Of a stretch of 64,000 nucleotides of DNA, positions 51,801 through 60,400 are shown in pieces. The stretch comes from Verrucomicrobiota bacterium (GTDB lineage: Bacteria; Verrucomicrobiota; Verrucomicrobiia; Verrucomicrobiales; Akkermansiaceae): NCBI GenBank assembly GCA_017301995.1, contig JAFLEH010000021.1:1-64000 (forward strand), written 5' to 3'. Numbering within the stretch: position 1 is the stretch's first letter; each line of letters opens with the position of its first letter. The notes under the pieces were generated by a model that worked only from the letters and a program-made list of their open reading frames with translations, made no database searches and was not told the origin of the DNA. A program made the position numbers and the translations under genes.

Positions 51801-54414
51801 GGGCACCGGATCGATCTATCGGATGGAGAACGACGGCTCGCTCGTCGCAGGGTTCAGCTCGCCGGTCGCGTTCAACAACTTCTGCCGCTCGGTGGTCGCG
51901 CTGCCCTCCGGTGGTTTCCTGGTTGGAGGCGATTTCACATCGCCTTCGGCGCGCCTGGCGCGGGTCAACGCCGATGGCACACTGGATACGATGTTCAACA
52001 TCGGCACCGGCTTTACCGTCACCTCTGGCACGCAGCCCACGGTCAATGCGATCGCTCCAGACGCCTTCGGCCGCCTGTGGCTCGGCGGATCGCGTTTCAC
52101 GAGTTACAACGGCAGCACCGCCAACCGCTTGGTGGTGCTTCAAGGCGAGGGTTCTCCCGCATTTGCCATCTCCCAACAGCCGGCGGCACAAACCGTGGAT
52201 GTGGGTGCGGCCAGCGTGAGCTTCACGGTTGGCGTTGCGGCTAACAACGGCTTCACCTTCCAGTGGCGCCGTGCCGGCCAACCGCTCGCGGACGGAGGAC
52301 GCATCAGCGGTGCCGCAAGCTCCACGCTCACCATCGCCAATGTTCTAACCAGCGATGCCCAACTCTACGATGTGGTGGTCAGCAAACCGGACGGCCCTAC
52401 CACGACGGCATCGCTCACCAGCAATTCCGCGGCACTCACCGTGCTAAGCACGCCGGAAATACTCAGCCAACCGGCGGGCCTCACGCGTGAAATCGGCGCC
52501 AGCGCCACTTTCACCGCCCAAAGCCGCGGGGCCGGCACGCTGAGCTACCAATGGCTCCTCAACGGCTCGCCACTGGCCAATGGAACCTCCGGCGGAGTCA
52601 CCATCAGCGGCGCCACCACCCAAAGCCTAACCGTGACCGGCGTTGGTTTCGCACAGGCGGGGTCCTATCGTCTTCGTGTCACCAACACCCTCGGCGAGGT
52701 CACCAGTTCCGCCGCCGTTCTAACCGTCGAGCGCCGTCCCGGTTCGCTCGCGCCGGGCATCGGCAATCCCACTGCCAACAACGCGGTGCTGGCGATCCTC
52801 CGTCTTGCCGACGGATCGATGCTCGTGGGCGGTCAATTCACCAGCATCACGGTCAATGGAGTGGTCAACAACCGCAGCCGCCTCGCCCGCTTCCTCGCCG
52901 ACGGCACCCTTGACCCGAGTTTCACGCCCACCTTCAGCGGCGATGTCCGCGCCCTCGCCCAAGATTCCGCTGGACGCGTCTTCATTGGCGGCAGCTTCAC
53001 CGGTAACATCACAGTCGGAGGTGTCACGGCCTCCCGCACCCGCGTCGCCCGCCTCACGAGCGCGCTCGCGCTCGATATCGCGTTTGATACCTCCGCCGCA
53101 GGCCCCAACGCCCAAATCAACGCCGTGGCCCCCACGGACGATGGCGGCGTCTATGTTGGCGGAGCATTCGGCTTCAATCTCGTAGGTGCCACCTCGGTCA
53201 ACCGCGTCGCCCGACTCTCCGCGACAGGTGCGCTCGATACCGGATTTACCGTGCTGACCACTGTCATCAACAACGAGGTCAAAGCCCTGCTCCGACGAAG
53301 CGACGGCAAGCTGTATGCCGGTGGCACCTTCGGCACGGTGTTGCTGGAATCGACCGGCACAAAAGACACCGCCTTTGCCGCCGCCGCGCCCAGCATCCTT
53401 GCCGTGCAGGGTCAGTCGATGCTCCAACTGTCCGGCGGTGACCTCATCCTCGGTGCAAATGGCGCACTGCCCCAGCCCTATTTGCGTCGTTTGAACGCCA
53501 ACACGGGAGCAAGCCTGACCGATTTCGCGAGCGGCCACGCCAGCATGGTCTCGGCCCTCGCGGTGCAGGCGGATGGCAAGGTGCTGTCCGGTTCGATTGG
53601 CAGCTTCAAGCGCAGCAATCCCCTAACCGGCGCGGACGACACCGGCTTCGCGTCGTTCGATTCCACCATTTCCGCCCTTGCCGTGGACGGTGCCGGTCGC
53701 ATCTGGGTCGGCGGTGCCTTCGGCACTTTTAACGGTGCCGCCCAAGCCCGTCTCGCCGTGCTCAACGGCGGTGAGTTCGAATCCCAGTCCGGCCCGGTAA
53801 TGCCGCAAACCATCACCTTCCCGGCCATCGCGGACAAGACCACCCTGGACGATCCTTTCGTCCTCAACGCCACTTCCGACTCCGGACTGCCGGTTTCCTA
53901 TCAAATCAGCGGCCCCGCCAACCTCAGCGGGTCAACCGTCACCCTAACAGGATCAACCGGCCTGGTTACGATCACCGCCACCCAGGCGGGCAATGCGACC
54001 ACCGCCGCCGCCACTCCGGTCGTGCGCACCTTCACCGTCACCGCCGCGCCGCCTTTGCAGACATTCCTCGCCAACGCGGGCGTTCCGGCTAACAAGCGTG
54101 GTCCGAACGACGACCCGGACAACGACGGCATCCCGAACCTCATCGAGTTCGGCCTCGGTCTGGCACCGAATACCCCGGATGCCTCCGCTTTGCCGGAAGG
54201 AGTCAGCGGCGGCGGCAACCTGTCCATCACCTACCGCCGCGCGCAACCGGGGCTCGTTTATGTCGTGGAAACCTCCCCCACCCTAACCGGCGGCACTTGG
54301 ACCAGCATCGGCGTCAATCAGGGCACCCCTGACGGCAACGGCTGGACCACCGCCAGCATTCCGCTGGGGCCCAATGCGGGGTTCCTGCGTGTTTCGGTCA
54401 CCATCAATCCCTGA
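45805..54414 (+). CDS. Giant secreted delta-60 repeat / Calx-beta / Ig-like protein
   Basis: This 2869-aa protein starts at ATG 45805 with a signal peptide (KRNHLTALASVLATFGLASL, ending near AFA); ATG 45790 is an alternative. It is mostly delta-60 beta-propeller repeats (VALQSDGKIVIGGN...RLNADGTFDSAFN), forming several propellers. They are separated by Calx-beta domains (~441-551 and ~1015-1121) and Ig-like domains (~556-650, ~1122-1205, ~1571-1760, ~2116-2310). A GLPVSYQISGPA-type domain lies near 2667 and the C-terminal module has DDPDNDGIPNLIEFGLG (~2770). It is probably a surface adhesin or matrix protein. Only 19 bp separate it from the next giant gene, so the two form an operon. The AAAATACGC boxes upstream may control both. 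Confidence 0.88.
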   Translation: MKRNHLTALASVLATFGLASLTAFATDSSLDGAFVSATGPGITPDGYPTWNNGTGAVNAVALQSDGKIVIGGNLSRYQAPPAGSPRTSLKRLNADGTFDSAFNAFASTLADTQGDTEVNKIIVTTGDKMYVGGVFQSYQGTSRSGIMRLNADGSLDTGFNLGGVSNTVSFGSRYVLAIAEQTDGKVLVGGAFNRLTSGSVFVAANLFRVDGNGARDTAFCDNVNASLANSSFVGDLAVLPDGKILVAGGLNKAGGGSTPLLVRLNADGTTDTSFSVAFGTDYGDIDELLVLPDGRILIGGDVSFAATGTHYYFACLNSDGTLNTAFMNNIGSGPGGWAGGELALQPDGTILVGGIFFQWNNQPRASIARLNPDGTLDGGLNIAPYSTTPGQYGTHIYSMVVQPDGKLVAGGWFNYITDTAVEHYNLVRFNNEYAPTEPGTIRAVSATITTAENAGSVSVPLSRFGGLTGAVSVSYSITPVNAVPGTDYTAVSGSLSWTAGEGGVKNISIPILQDTAQDGPRLFTVNLTGAAGGAFLPPSADETVVTIRDDDTAPMIVTPPVAVSVEQGAKFVVGILYDSVLPATVQWQRDSGSGFVNIPGATSISYTVSAADSATHAGTYRAIVTNANGSTESTGAAVSISVPAGSLVTSFAPTGLIINNAAQNLTIDSAGRYLVASASQLRRLNPDGTFDATTSFGINVSTINSVLHLANGYTYVGGNFGTITHTPSGATSTVSSRLFRLNNNATATIDTSWSYAVNGTGGVTALAPGAGGTLYVGSANAATSTNGIQRVKADGLNDTTWAPAANTVAAGTGATVYFIKELTDGKVLISHRHGSTYRLSRLTSTGALDTTFGTGGNIDFGTGNWVTGLDVLPDGRIAVSGRFNVDFFTPGQRYLAILNADGTPDTSFQFGSSVLNGNPNGVIYRDGRLFVWGGFTTVNGNTQAGVVSVNLDGSVDSTFSAGVGVAGGTPVINAAKFTSTGEIFIAGNFTSYKGVTRNYTALLVGNPQVGTIGFAPPRVTTLEEAAPLALTLKRYGDSTQAVSIDWATANGTATAGVDFAAASGTVSWAAGDTADKTITVNKLENATVHANRVFTIALSNPSGPVGAGAPATVTLIDDDTPAFFTAQPASAASLLTGGSLNLSATTSSPSPTTYQWFRNGVAIAGATATSFAKSNLTMADAGVYTLVATNAAGSVTSTAALVTIRLNPANLAPDWPLTLTINGTVSALVATADGGAYVGGAFTNFNGSGRNYLVKISATGVVDTSFDPAPNNTVTALELSGSRLYALGTFTQAGGGAALNNFTALDAATGARDATFMTALGTGANSTVRCMTVLSDSDLLLGGDFTTYNSNTSHRYLARINSDGSLHTPFNTSTATGTSNIVTALGAGANGSFVVGGSLSYGGMSRFLRCAADGTVDTAFAPTGQGSSTTFSRIRVLADGRVMASGSNLPPSNRGVTRLSTTGAWSSADFFGPTSGSFTDFVHQANGRTVGTGTFSFVRLPSGSGNFSNIASFDTVGALDQTWATGTGFDNTTNAIAQRPDGQLWVGGNFLNYNGTAVQRLARIGGDPANPAIVNQPTATGVAPGSTAYLGVGASGTGLTYQWLKNGSPLANGGNISGATSAVLAISNASPADDADYTVEVTGGVTTIASSTAHLYVLGAPLVVSQPAAATPALGSTLSLTAGVYAASPATYTWTRDGVPIINGGRYSGATTPSLAIAGVNAVDNGNYTLTVTNGLGTISTTAATIAVASVPATRDPSAALTALGTSTNAVNAFLHLPDGRTLIGSDSGVVGTGGANVASGLAIVDTAGVPALAAAGSFNGSVQAILRQPDGKVLVAGGFTTIGGTGGNGRVRIARLNADLTLDTSFNPAQPSNNVFRLALDSAGRIYLQGSFLNLDGQTGYSYLVRLRADGSLDLDFKPSIGGSMFSMLMMPDDSLLVGGSITAYSHGGVLTTINGLVRIAPSGAVASGFTSGLPANSSVQAIDLDATGRLAMLVNVAGTGSIYRMENDGSLVAGFSSPVAFNNFCRSVVALPSGGFLVGGDFTSPSARLARVNADGTLDTMFNIGTGFTVTSGTQPTVNAIAPDAFGRLWLGGSRFTSYNGSTANRLVVLQGEGSPAFAISQQPAAQTVDVGAASVSFTVGVAANNGFTFQWRRAGQPLADGGRISGAASSTLTIANVLTSDAQLYDVVVSKPDGPTTTASLTSNSAALTVLSTPEILSQPAGLTREIGASATFTAQSRGAGTLSYQWLLNGSPLANGTSGGVTISGATTQSLTVTGVGFAQAGSYRLRVTNTLGEVTSSAAVLTVERRPGSLAPGIGNPTANNAVLAILRLADGSMLVGGQFTSITVNGVVNNRSRLARFLADGTLDPSFTPTFSGDVRALAQDSAGRVFIGGSFTGNITVGGVTASRTRVARLTSALALDIAFDTSAAGPNAQINAVAPTDDGGVYVGGAFGFNLVGATSVNRVARLSATGALDTGFTVLTTVINNEVKALLRRSDGKLYAGGTFGTVLLESTGTKDTAFAAAAPSILAVQGQSMLQLSGGDLILGANGALPQPYLRRLNANTGASLTDFASGHASMVSALAVQADGKVLSGSIGSFKRSNPLTGADDTGFASFDSTISALAVDGAGRIWVGGAFGTFNGAAQARLAVLNGGEFESQSGPVMPQTITFPAIADKTTLDDPFVLNATSDSGLPVSYQISGPANLSGSTVTLTGSTGLVTITATQAGNATTAAATPVVRTFTVTAAPPLQTFLANAGVPANKRGPNDDPDNDGIPNLIEFGLGLAPNTPDASALPEGVSGGGNLSITYRRAQPGLVYVVETSPTLTGGTWTSIGVNQGTPDGNGWTTASIPLGPNAGFLRVSVTINP

Positions 54415-54433
54415 GCCCTCCCGCATCGCCCCT

Positions 54434-57400
54434 ATGAAGCTCCGCTCCTGCCTCCCCAGTTTCCTCGTCGCCCCCCGGATCTGGTCGCTTGCCTTCGCGA
54501 TGGTCTGTGGGTCGGCGCGGGCGGAAATCCTGATTGACGACCTGACGACGCTAACAATCTCCGGCACGGTGACGGCGGCGGATGATTACGACACCGACTG
54601 GCAGAGCACGATTGGCGGCGGCACCTTGGAGATCGCGGCAGGCGGCAAACTGATTTTCTCGGACGGACGGACCGTGTCGGAGACCTTTGGCGGCGGGTTT
54701 CTCTCGGTGGCGGGCACCCTGGAACACGATGCCGCCTCGCCGTCGTATGTGCATGCCGGAGTGATCACTTCCGGCAGTGCGGAGATCCGTGCGTTGCAAT
54801 CCGGGTTGTATCTGATGGGGGGCGGAAGCTATGCGGGAAATCCGGAGTTCCATGCGGATGGAGGCGACATTTGGTTCGCCGGCGGCACCCATTCGATCGG
54901 GAACGCCACTCTAACAGGAGGTGGCAATATCAGGGCCTATTCCGGCATTCTCGCGCTGACCGGCGCGATCAACGGCACCGCCGGCCCGGTGACCGGGGGG
55001 CTGGTGGTGCAGGGCGGGACCATCCGTGGATCCGGCGGCGGAATGGGCGGCATAACTTCGCGCAGCGTGTCGGCGGACCGGGTGGTGTTAGGAACCGGTA
55101 GCCTGGAATCCGCCATGATCCGGGTCACCGGAACGGGATCAACTCCGTTAGGTTCGATGTTTGATCTTGTCGGCGGCGTTGTCATCAACGAGGGCGTGTT
55201 TTCCCAAAGCGCGACGGGGTTTCTGAACGCCGATCCGGCCGGTTCGGCGGGCAGCGGAACCATCATCAACAAGGGAACATGGAATCTGATGGAGACGGCA
55301 AGCGTCTTCAACCTCGAGGGCGACGGCGAATTCCAGAACCTCGGCTTGTTGCGCACTCTGGATGCCGCCGGAAACGCGGTGGTTCGGGCGAAGATGAGGA
55401 ATGAAAGCGGCGCGACGATCCGAGCCGCTGCGGGATCGGTTCTGAGTTTGAATGGTGGAGGCGTGTATGATTCCGGTTCCGTTTTTGATTGCCAGGGCAC
55501 TGTGTCGTTGGGAAACGGTTCCCATGTCATGGGCGACTGTGTCCTCAGCGGCGGCGGTTATCTCCAGAGCTTTCTTTTCAGCAATATCTCCCTGTTGGGT
55601 AACATGGGACCCGCCAGCGGGCCGGCCACCGGCGGATTTATGTTAGTGGGAGGGGCGGTCACGGGGCTGAGTGGGGGTCTCGGGGGCGGCGGATCGGGAA
55701 CCGACATGTTCTCCGCCGAACGGGGGGTGCTGGCGGCAGGAACGGTATCGGCCACGACACTTCGGTTCACTGGTCTATCAGAAATCGCGGAGGACGCGAA
55801 TGTCGGTTTGATCAGCGGAGCGTTGATCAACGAAGGCACATTTTGGCATCGGGACGGCGGGGTCATAGACACGGATCCGGAAATCGGCTCAGGCATTTAC
55901 GGGACTATTGTGAACAAGGGTGTTTGGAATATGGAGGGAGACCACACGATCGCCAATACGAACGGCGAGGGGGTGTTCATCAACGAGGGCACCATTCAGA
56001 CGACTGGCCCTGCCAGCTACGCGCGGATCGGTGCGGAGATGCATCACGGCGGCGGCGCTGTGATGCATGCAATCACCGGTTCGACGATCGTTTGCGAGGG
56101 TGGAGGCACCTATTTGTCGGACGGAGTGTTGCGCGCGGACGGCACGATTGCGTTGGGTGGCGGTCTCCATACGGTCTTCACCCATGCGTTCGAGGGCGAT
56201 GGCTATGTGGGCACGCTTGGTTCGGATTGCCAGTGGCAGGTGGGTGTTGTCGGCCCGCTGACCGGCCCGGCCACGGGTGGGTTCGAGATGAACGGTGGCA
56301 TGGTCTCGCATTTTCCCCTTGGAGGCGCCAGTGCGGTGAATGTCGAACGAGGCCGCTTCGCAAGTGGCACGATCGACGGTGTCAAGGTGCGGGTGACCGG
56401 GACATCGGTCAAACAGTCCAACAGTTACCTGCTGATCCGTAGCGGAATGTTGGTGAACGAGGGTGTGATGACCCACCAAGGGAATAGCGGCTTCGATCTC
56501 GACCCGGAACTCAATTTCGAAGTTTATGGCAAAATTGAAAACCGCGGGACTTGGAATGTGTTGGGTGACTGTGACATCCGCGGTTTATTTTCCCAGGGGA
56601 TTTTCGAGAATCATGGGCTTGTCGACGCGTTGACCGATGCGGCCGAAATATCGATTGGCACTGAGATGCTCAACATGTCCACCGGCATTCTGCGCGCGCG
56701 GAGTGGCGGTTCGATATCGCTGATTGGCAGGAGCACGCATCAACCTGGCAGCGTGTTGGACGCCGATGGTGGCGGCATTTCGTTCGTTGCGGGCGATCAT
56801 CTGCTTGATGGGCCGACTCTGACCGGCGGTTCGAGCGTGAAGGCTTCGGGAGGCAGTGTTTGGGTGATTGATCGGGTGGGCCCGGAGTCGGGTCCGGCGA
56901 CAGGCGGATTCAGCATGGAGGGAGGCACGGTTGGCGGGGCTTATGATAACGGCTCGGGAGTTGTGATGGCCGGGCCTGGCGCGGGTTGGTTGGCGGCGGA
57001 CCACGGAACGCTGGCGACCGGTGAGATCAACGATGCCAATTTGCGCTACACCGGAATGGTTCAGCGCAGTGGCACCGGTGGTTTTTCCATCCGCAAGGGA
57101 TCGCTGCGTGTGGACGGCGTGATGACCCAGTCACCCGGTTCCCATATCCAGTTGGATCCGGATACGGCCGAGGACAAATTCGGTGCCGTGGAAAATCTCG
57201 GAGAATGGAATGCGCTTGGGGCTTGCCGGTTCGATAATCTTGGCGGCGGAGGGAAGTTTCTGAACTCCGGGCTTTTCAACGCGGCGGCGGGCACGGTCGA
57301 AGTGATGGCGGGCTTGGAAAACCGCGATGGAGGCAGGCTGTCAGCGACCGGTGGAGCCATCCAACTGAAGGGCGGAAGCCTGCATGAATCCGGAAGTGTG

Positions 57401-60400
57401 ATGGACGCATCCGCCGCGCAATCGGTCTCGCTTGTTTCGGGAGTCCACACATTCGATGGCGGGTCCCTGGTAGGCCAGGGATGGATCTATGCGCAAGGAG
57501 GCAGCACGGTGCTGAATGGCAGCGTGGGGCCTGTTAGCGGCGCCGCACAAGGTGGATTCGGACTAACAGGCGGAACCGTGTCAGGCACGGGATTGCTTTC
57601 GGCCGCGAGGGGTTATTATTCAACCGGAACCATCACCGGCAATCCCACCTTGCGATTTACCGAGTCGTTCGCGATCGAGGCCAACAAGACGCTTTCGCTT
57701 GCCTCAGGGACGATTCGCAACGAGGGATCGTTTGTACAAGGAACCGGCGTGGGCATTGCCCTGGATCCGAGCAGCGCCGCCGGTGGCGGGACCCTTGTCA
57801 ACCGGGGAACCTGGCAGCTTGGGACGGGCACGACCTACTCCAACACCTATGGCGAAGGCGTGTTTGAGAATGGTGGACTCTTTCACTCATCGGGTGGCAA
57901 CAACACGATCCAGGCGCTGTTCCGGCAGACGGCAGGCGGCGTGTTGCGCGTGACAGCCGGGCAAATGGTGCTCAGCGGCGGATCGGAGATCGCGGCGGGA
58001 AGCGTGCTTGAACCGGACGGCGGGGCGCTCTATCTCTCAACCGGATCGCATGTGCTCGCGGGCGGGTCGCTTGCGGGATCTTCCTTGGTTTATGCCAGCG
58101 GAGGGACCACCACCGTAAGCGGCGATGTGGGGAATCCTACAGGAAACGCCACCGGCGGATTCGGTATGACCGGTGGCACCGTGACCGGCACTGGGACCCT
58201 ATCCGCGGACCGAGGGTATTTCTCAACCGGTCTGATTGGTGGCGCGGTGACCCTCAGGCTGACAGGTGAATCGACGAAGGCCGGGGCCACCACCCTCAAC
58301 ATGAATGGGGGCACGATTCTGAACGATGGCGCTTGGACCAATGCCGCCAGCGGCACGATCAATCTGGACTCCACCACAGGAGGAGGATCGGGATCAATCA
58401 TCAACCGGGGCACCTGGCGGCTCAACGGTGCCGTAAGCTATAACAACATCTACGACGGCGGGCAGGTGGTGAACCACGGCTTGTTCGAATGCGTGAGCGG
58501 CAACAGTTCGATCGATGCGGCGGTGCATCACCGCACTGGATCGGTGTTCCGGGTGCTGGCTGGACAGATGTTGCTGAGCGGCGGTGGGTCGATGGAGGTC
58601 GGGGCCGCGCTGGATGCCGCCGGTGGTATCATCTATCTGAACGCCGGGACTCACACTTGGACCGGCGGGACCATCATCGGCAACAGTTATGTGTATTGCA
58701 ACAACACGGGGTATGTCACTGCTTCCGGCGAGATCGGTGCGGCGAGCGGTCCGGCCACCGGCGGATTCGGCGTGACCGGAGGCACCCTAACCGGCACAGG
58801 AACGGTTTCCGCCGACCACGGGTATTTCTCCGCCGGACTGATCGGAGGTTCGGTGACGGTCCGGCTCACCGGGAACTCATCCACCGCTGGCGTTGGCAAC
58901 ACCCTCAACATGAACGGGGGGACAATCCTGAACGAGGGCGTTTGGACCCACGCCGCCAGCGGCACAATCAATCTGGACTCCGCCAGCGGCGGTGGCGCGG
59001 GAATGATCGTCAACCAGGGAACCTGGAGACTGAACGGTGCCGTAAGCTATAACAATAGCAATGGCGCGGGGCAGGTGGTTAATCACGGAGTGTTCGAGTG
59101 CGTGAGCGGCAACAGCTCGATCGCCGGAGCGGTGCATCACCGGACCGGTTCGATGTTCCGGGTGCTCGGCGGACAGATGTTGCTGAGTGGCGGCGGATCA
59201 CTGGAGGCCGGCGCCACGCTGGATGCCAAGGGCGGCATCATCTATCTATCCGGGGGAACCCACACCTGGACCGGTGGCACCATCATCGGCAATGATCATG
59301 TGTATTGCAGTGGCGGCACCACCACGGTCTCCGGTGAAGTCGGTGCCGCGAGCGGTCCGGCCACCGGCGGATTCGGCGTCACCGGCGGCACGCTGACCGG
59401 GACGGGAACGGTCTCCGCCGACCACGGGTATTTCTCCACCGGACTGATCGGCGGATCGGTGACAGTCCGGTTGACCGGAAACTCTTCGACCGCGGGCACA
59501 GGAAACACCCTCAACATGAACGGCGGGACAATCCTGAACGAGGGCGTCTGGACCCACGCCGCCAGCGGCACGATCAATCTGGACTCGACGACCGGCGGCA
59601 GCGCGGGGACGATCACCAACCACGGCACATGGCGGCTCAATGGCGCGGTCGGTTATAACAACACCTACGGCGGTGGACAGGTGGTGAACCACGGGTTGTT
59701 CGAGTGCGTGAGCGGCAACAGTTCGATCGACGCGGTGGTGCATCACCGGACCGGTTCCGTGTTCCGGGTGCTGGCCGGGCAGATGCTGCTGACGGGCGGC
59801 GGATCTTTGGAAGCCGGAGCCACGCTGGACGCGGCCGGAGGGATCATCTATCTGAACGACGGCACCCACACCTGGACCGGCGGAACCCTCACCGGAAACA
59901 GTTATGTGTATTGCAACAACACGAGTTATACCACGGTTTCCGGTGAGGTAGGTGCCGCGAGCGGTCCGGCCACCGGCGGATTCGGGGTCACCGGCGGCAC
60001 CCTAACCGGAACGGGCACGGTCTCCGCCGATCACGGGTATTTCTCCACCGGACAGATCGGCGGTTCGGTAACCGTCAGACTCACCGGAGCAGCCAGCAAG
60101 GCAGCCTCCACCACCCTCAACATGAGCGGTGGCACGATCCGCAACGAAGGGGTTTTCACCCACCAAACCAGCGGTACGATCAATCTCGACAACAGCACCG
60201 GAGCCGGAGGCGGAACCATCCACAACCTTGGAACATGGAACATTGCCGGCGCGGTTTCGTTCAACAACACCAACAACGGCGGCGCGTTCCTCAATTCCGG
60301 CATTTTAACGGTGGCCACCGGCTCCAGCACCATCAGCGCGGCGATGACCAATAGCGGATCGATCCAGGTGAACGGCGGAACCCTCAGCCTGAGCAAGGGG

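Noticed and set aside
57554..60365. CRISPR array or insertion sequences
   Set aside because: The periodic 606-bp units are continuous coding sequence in one frame, far too long for CRISPR repeats and with no transposase.
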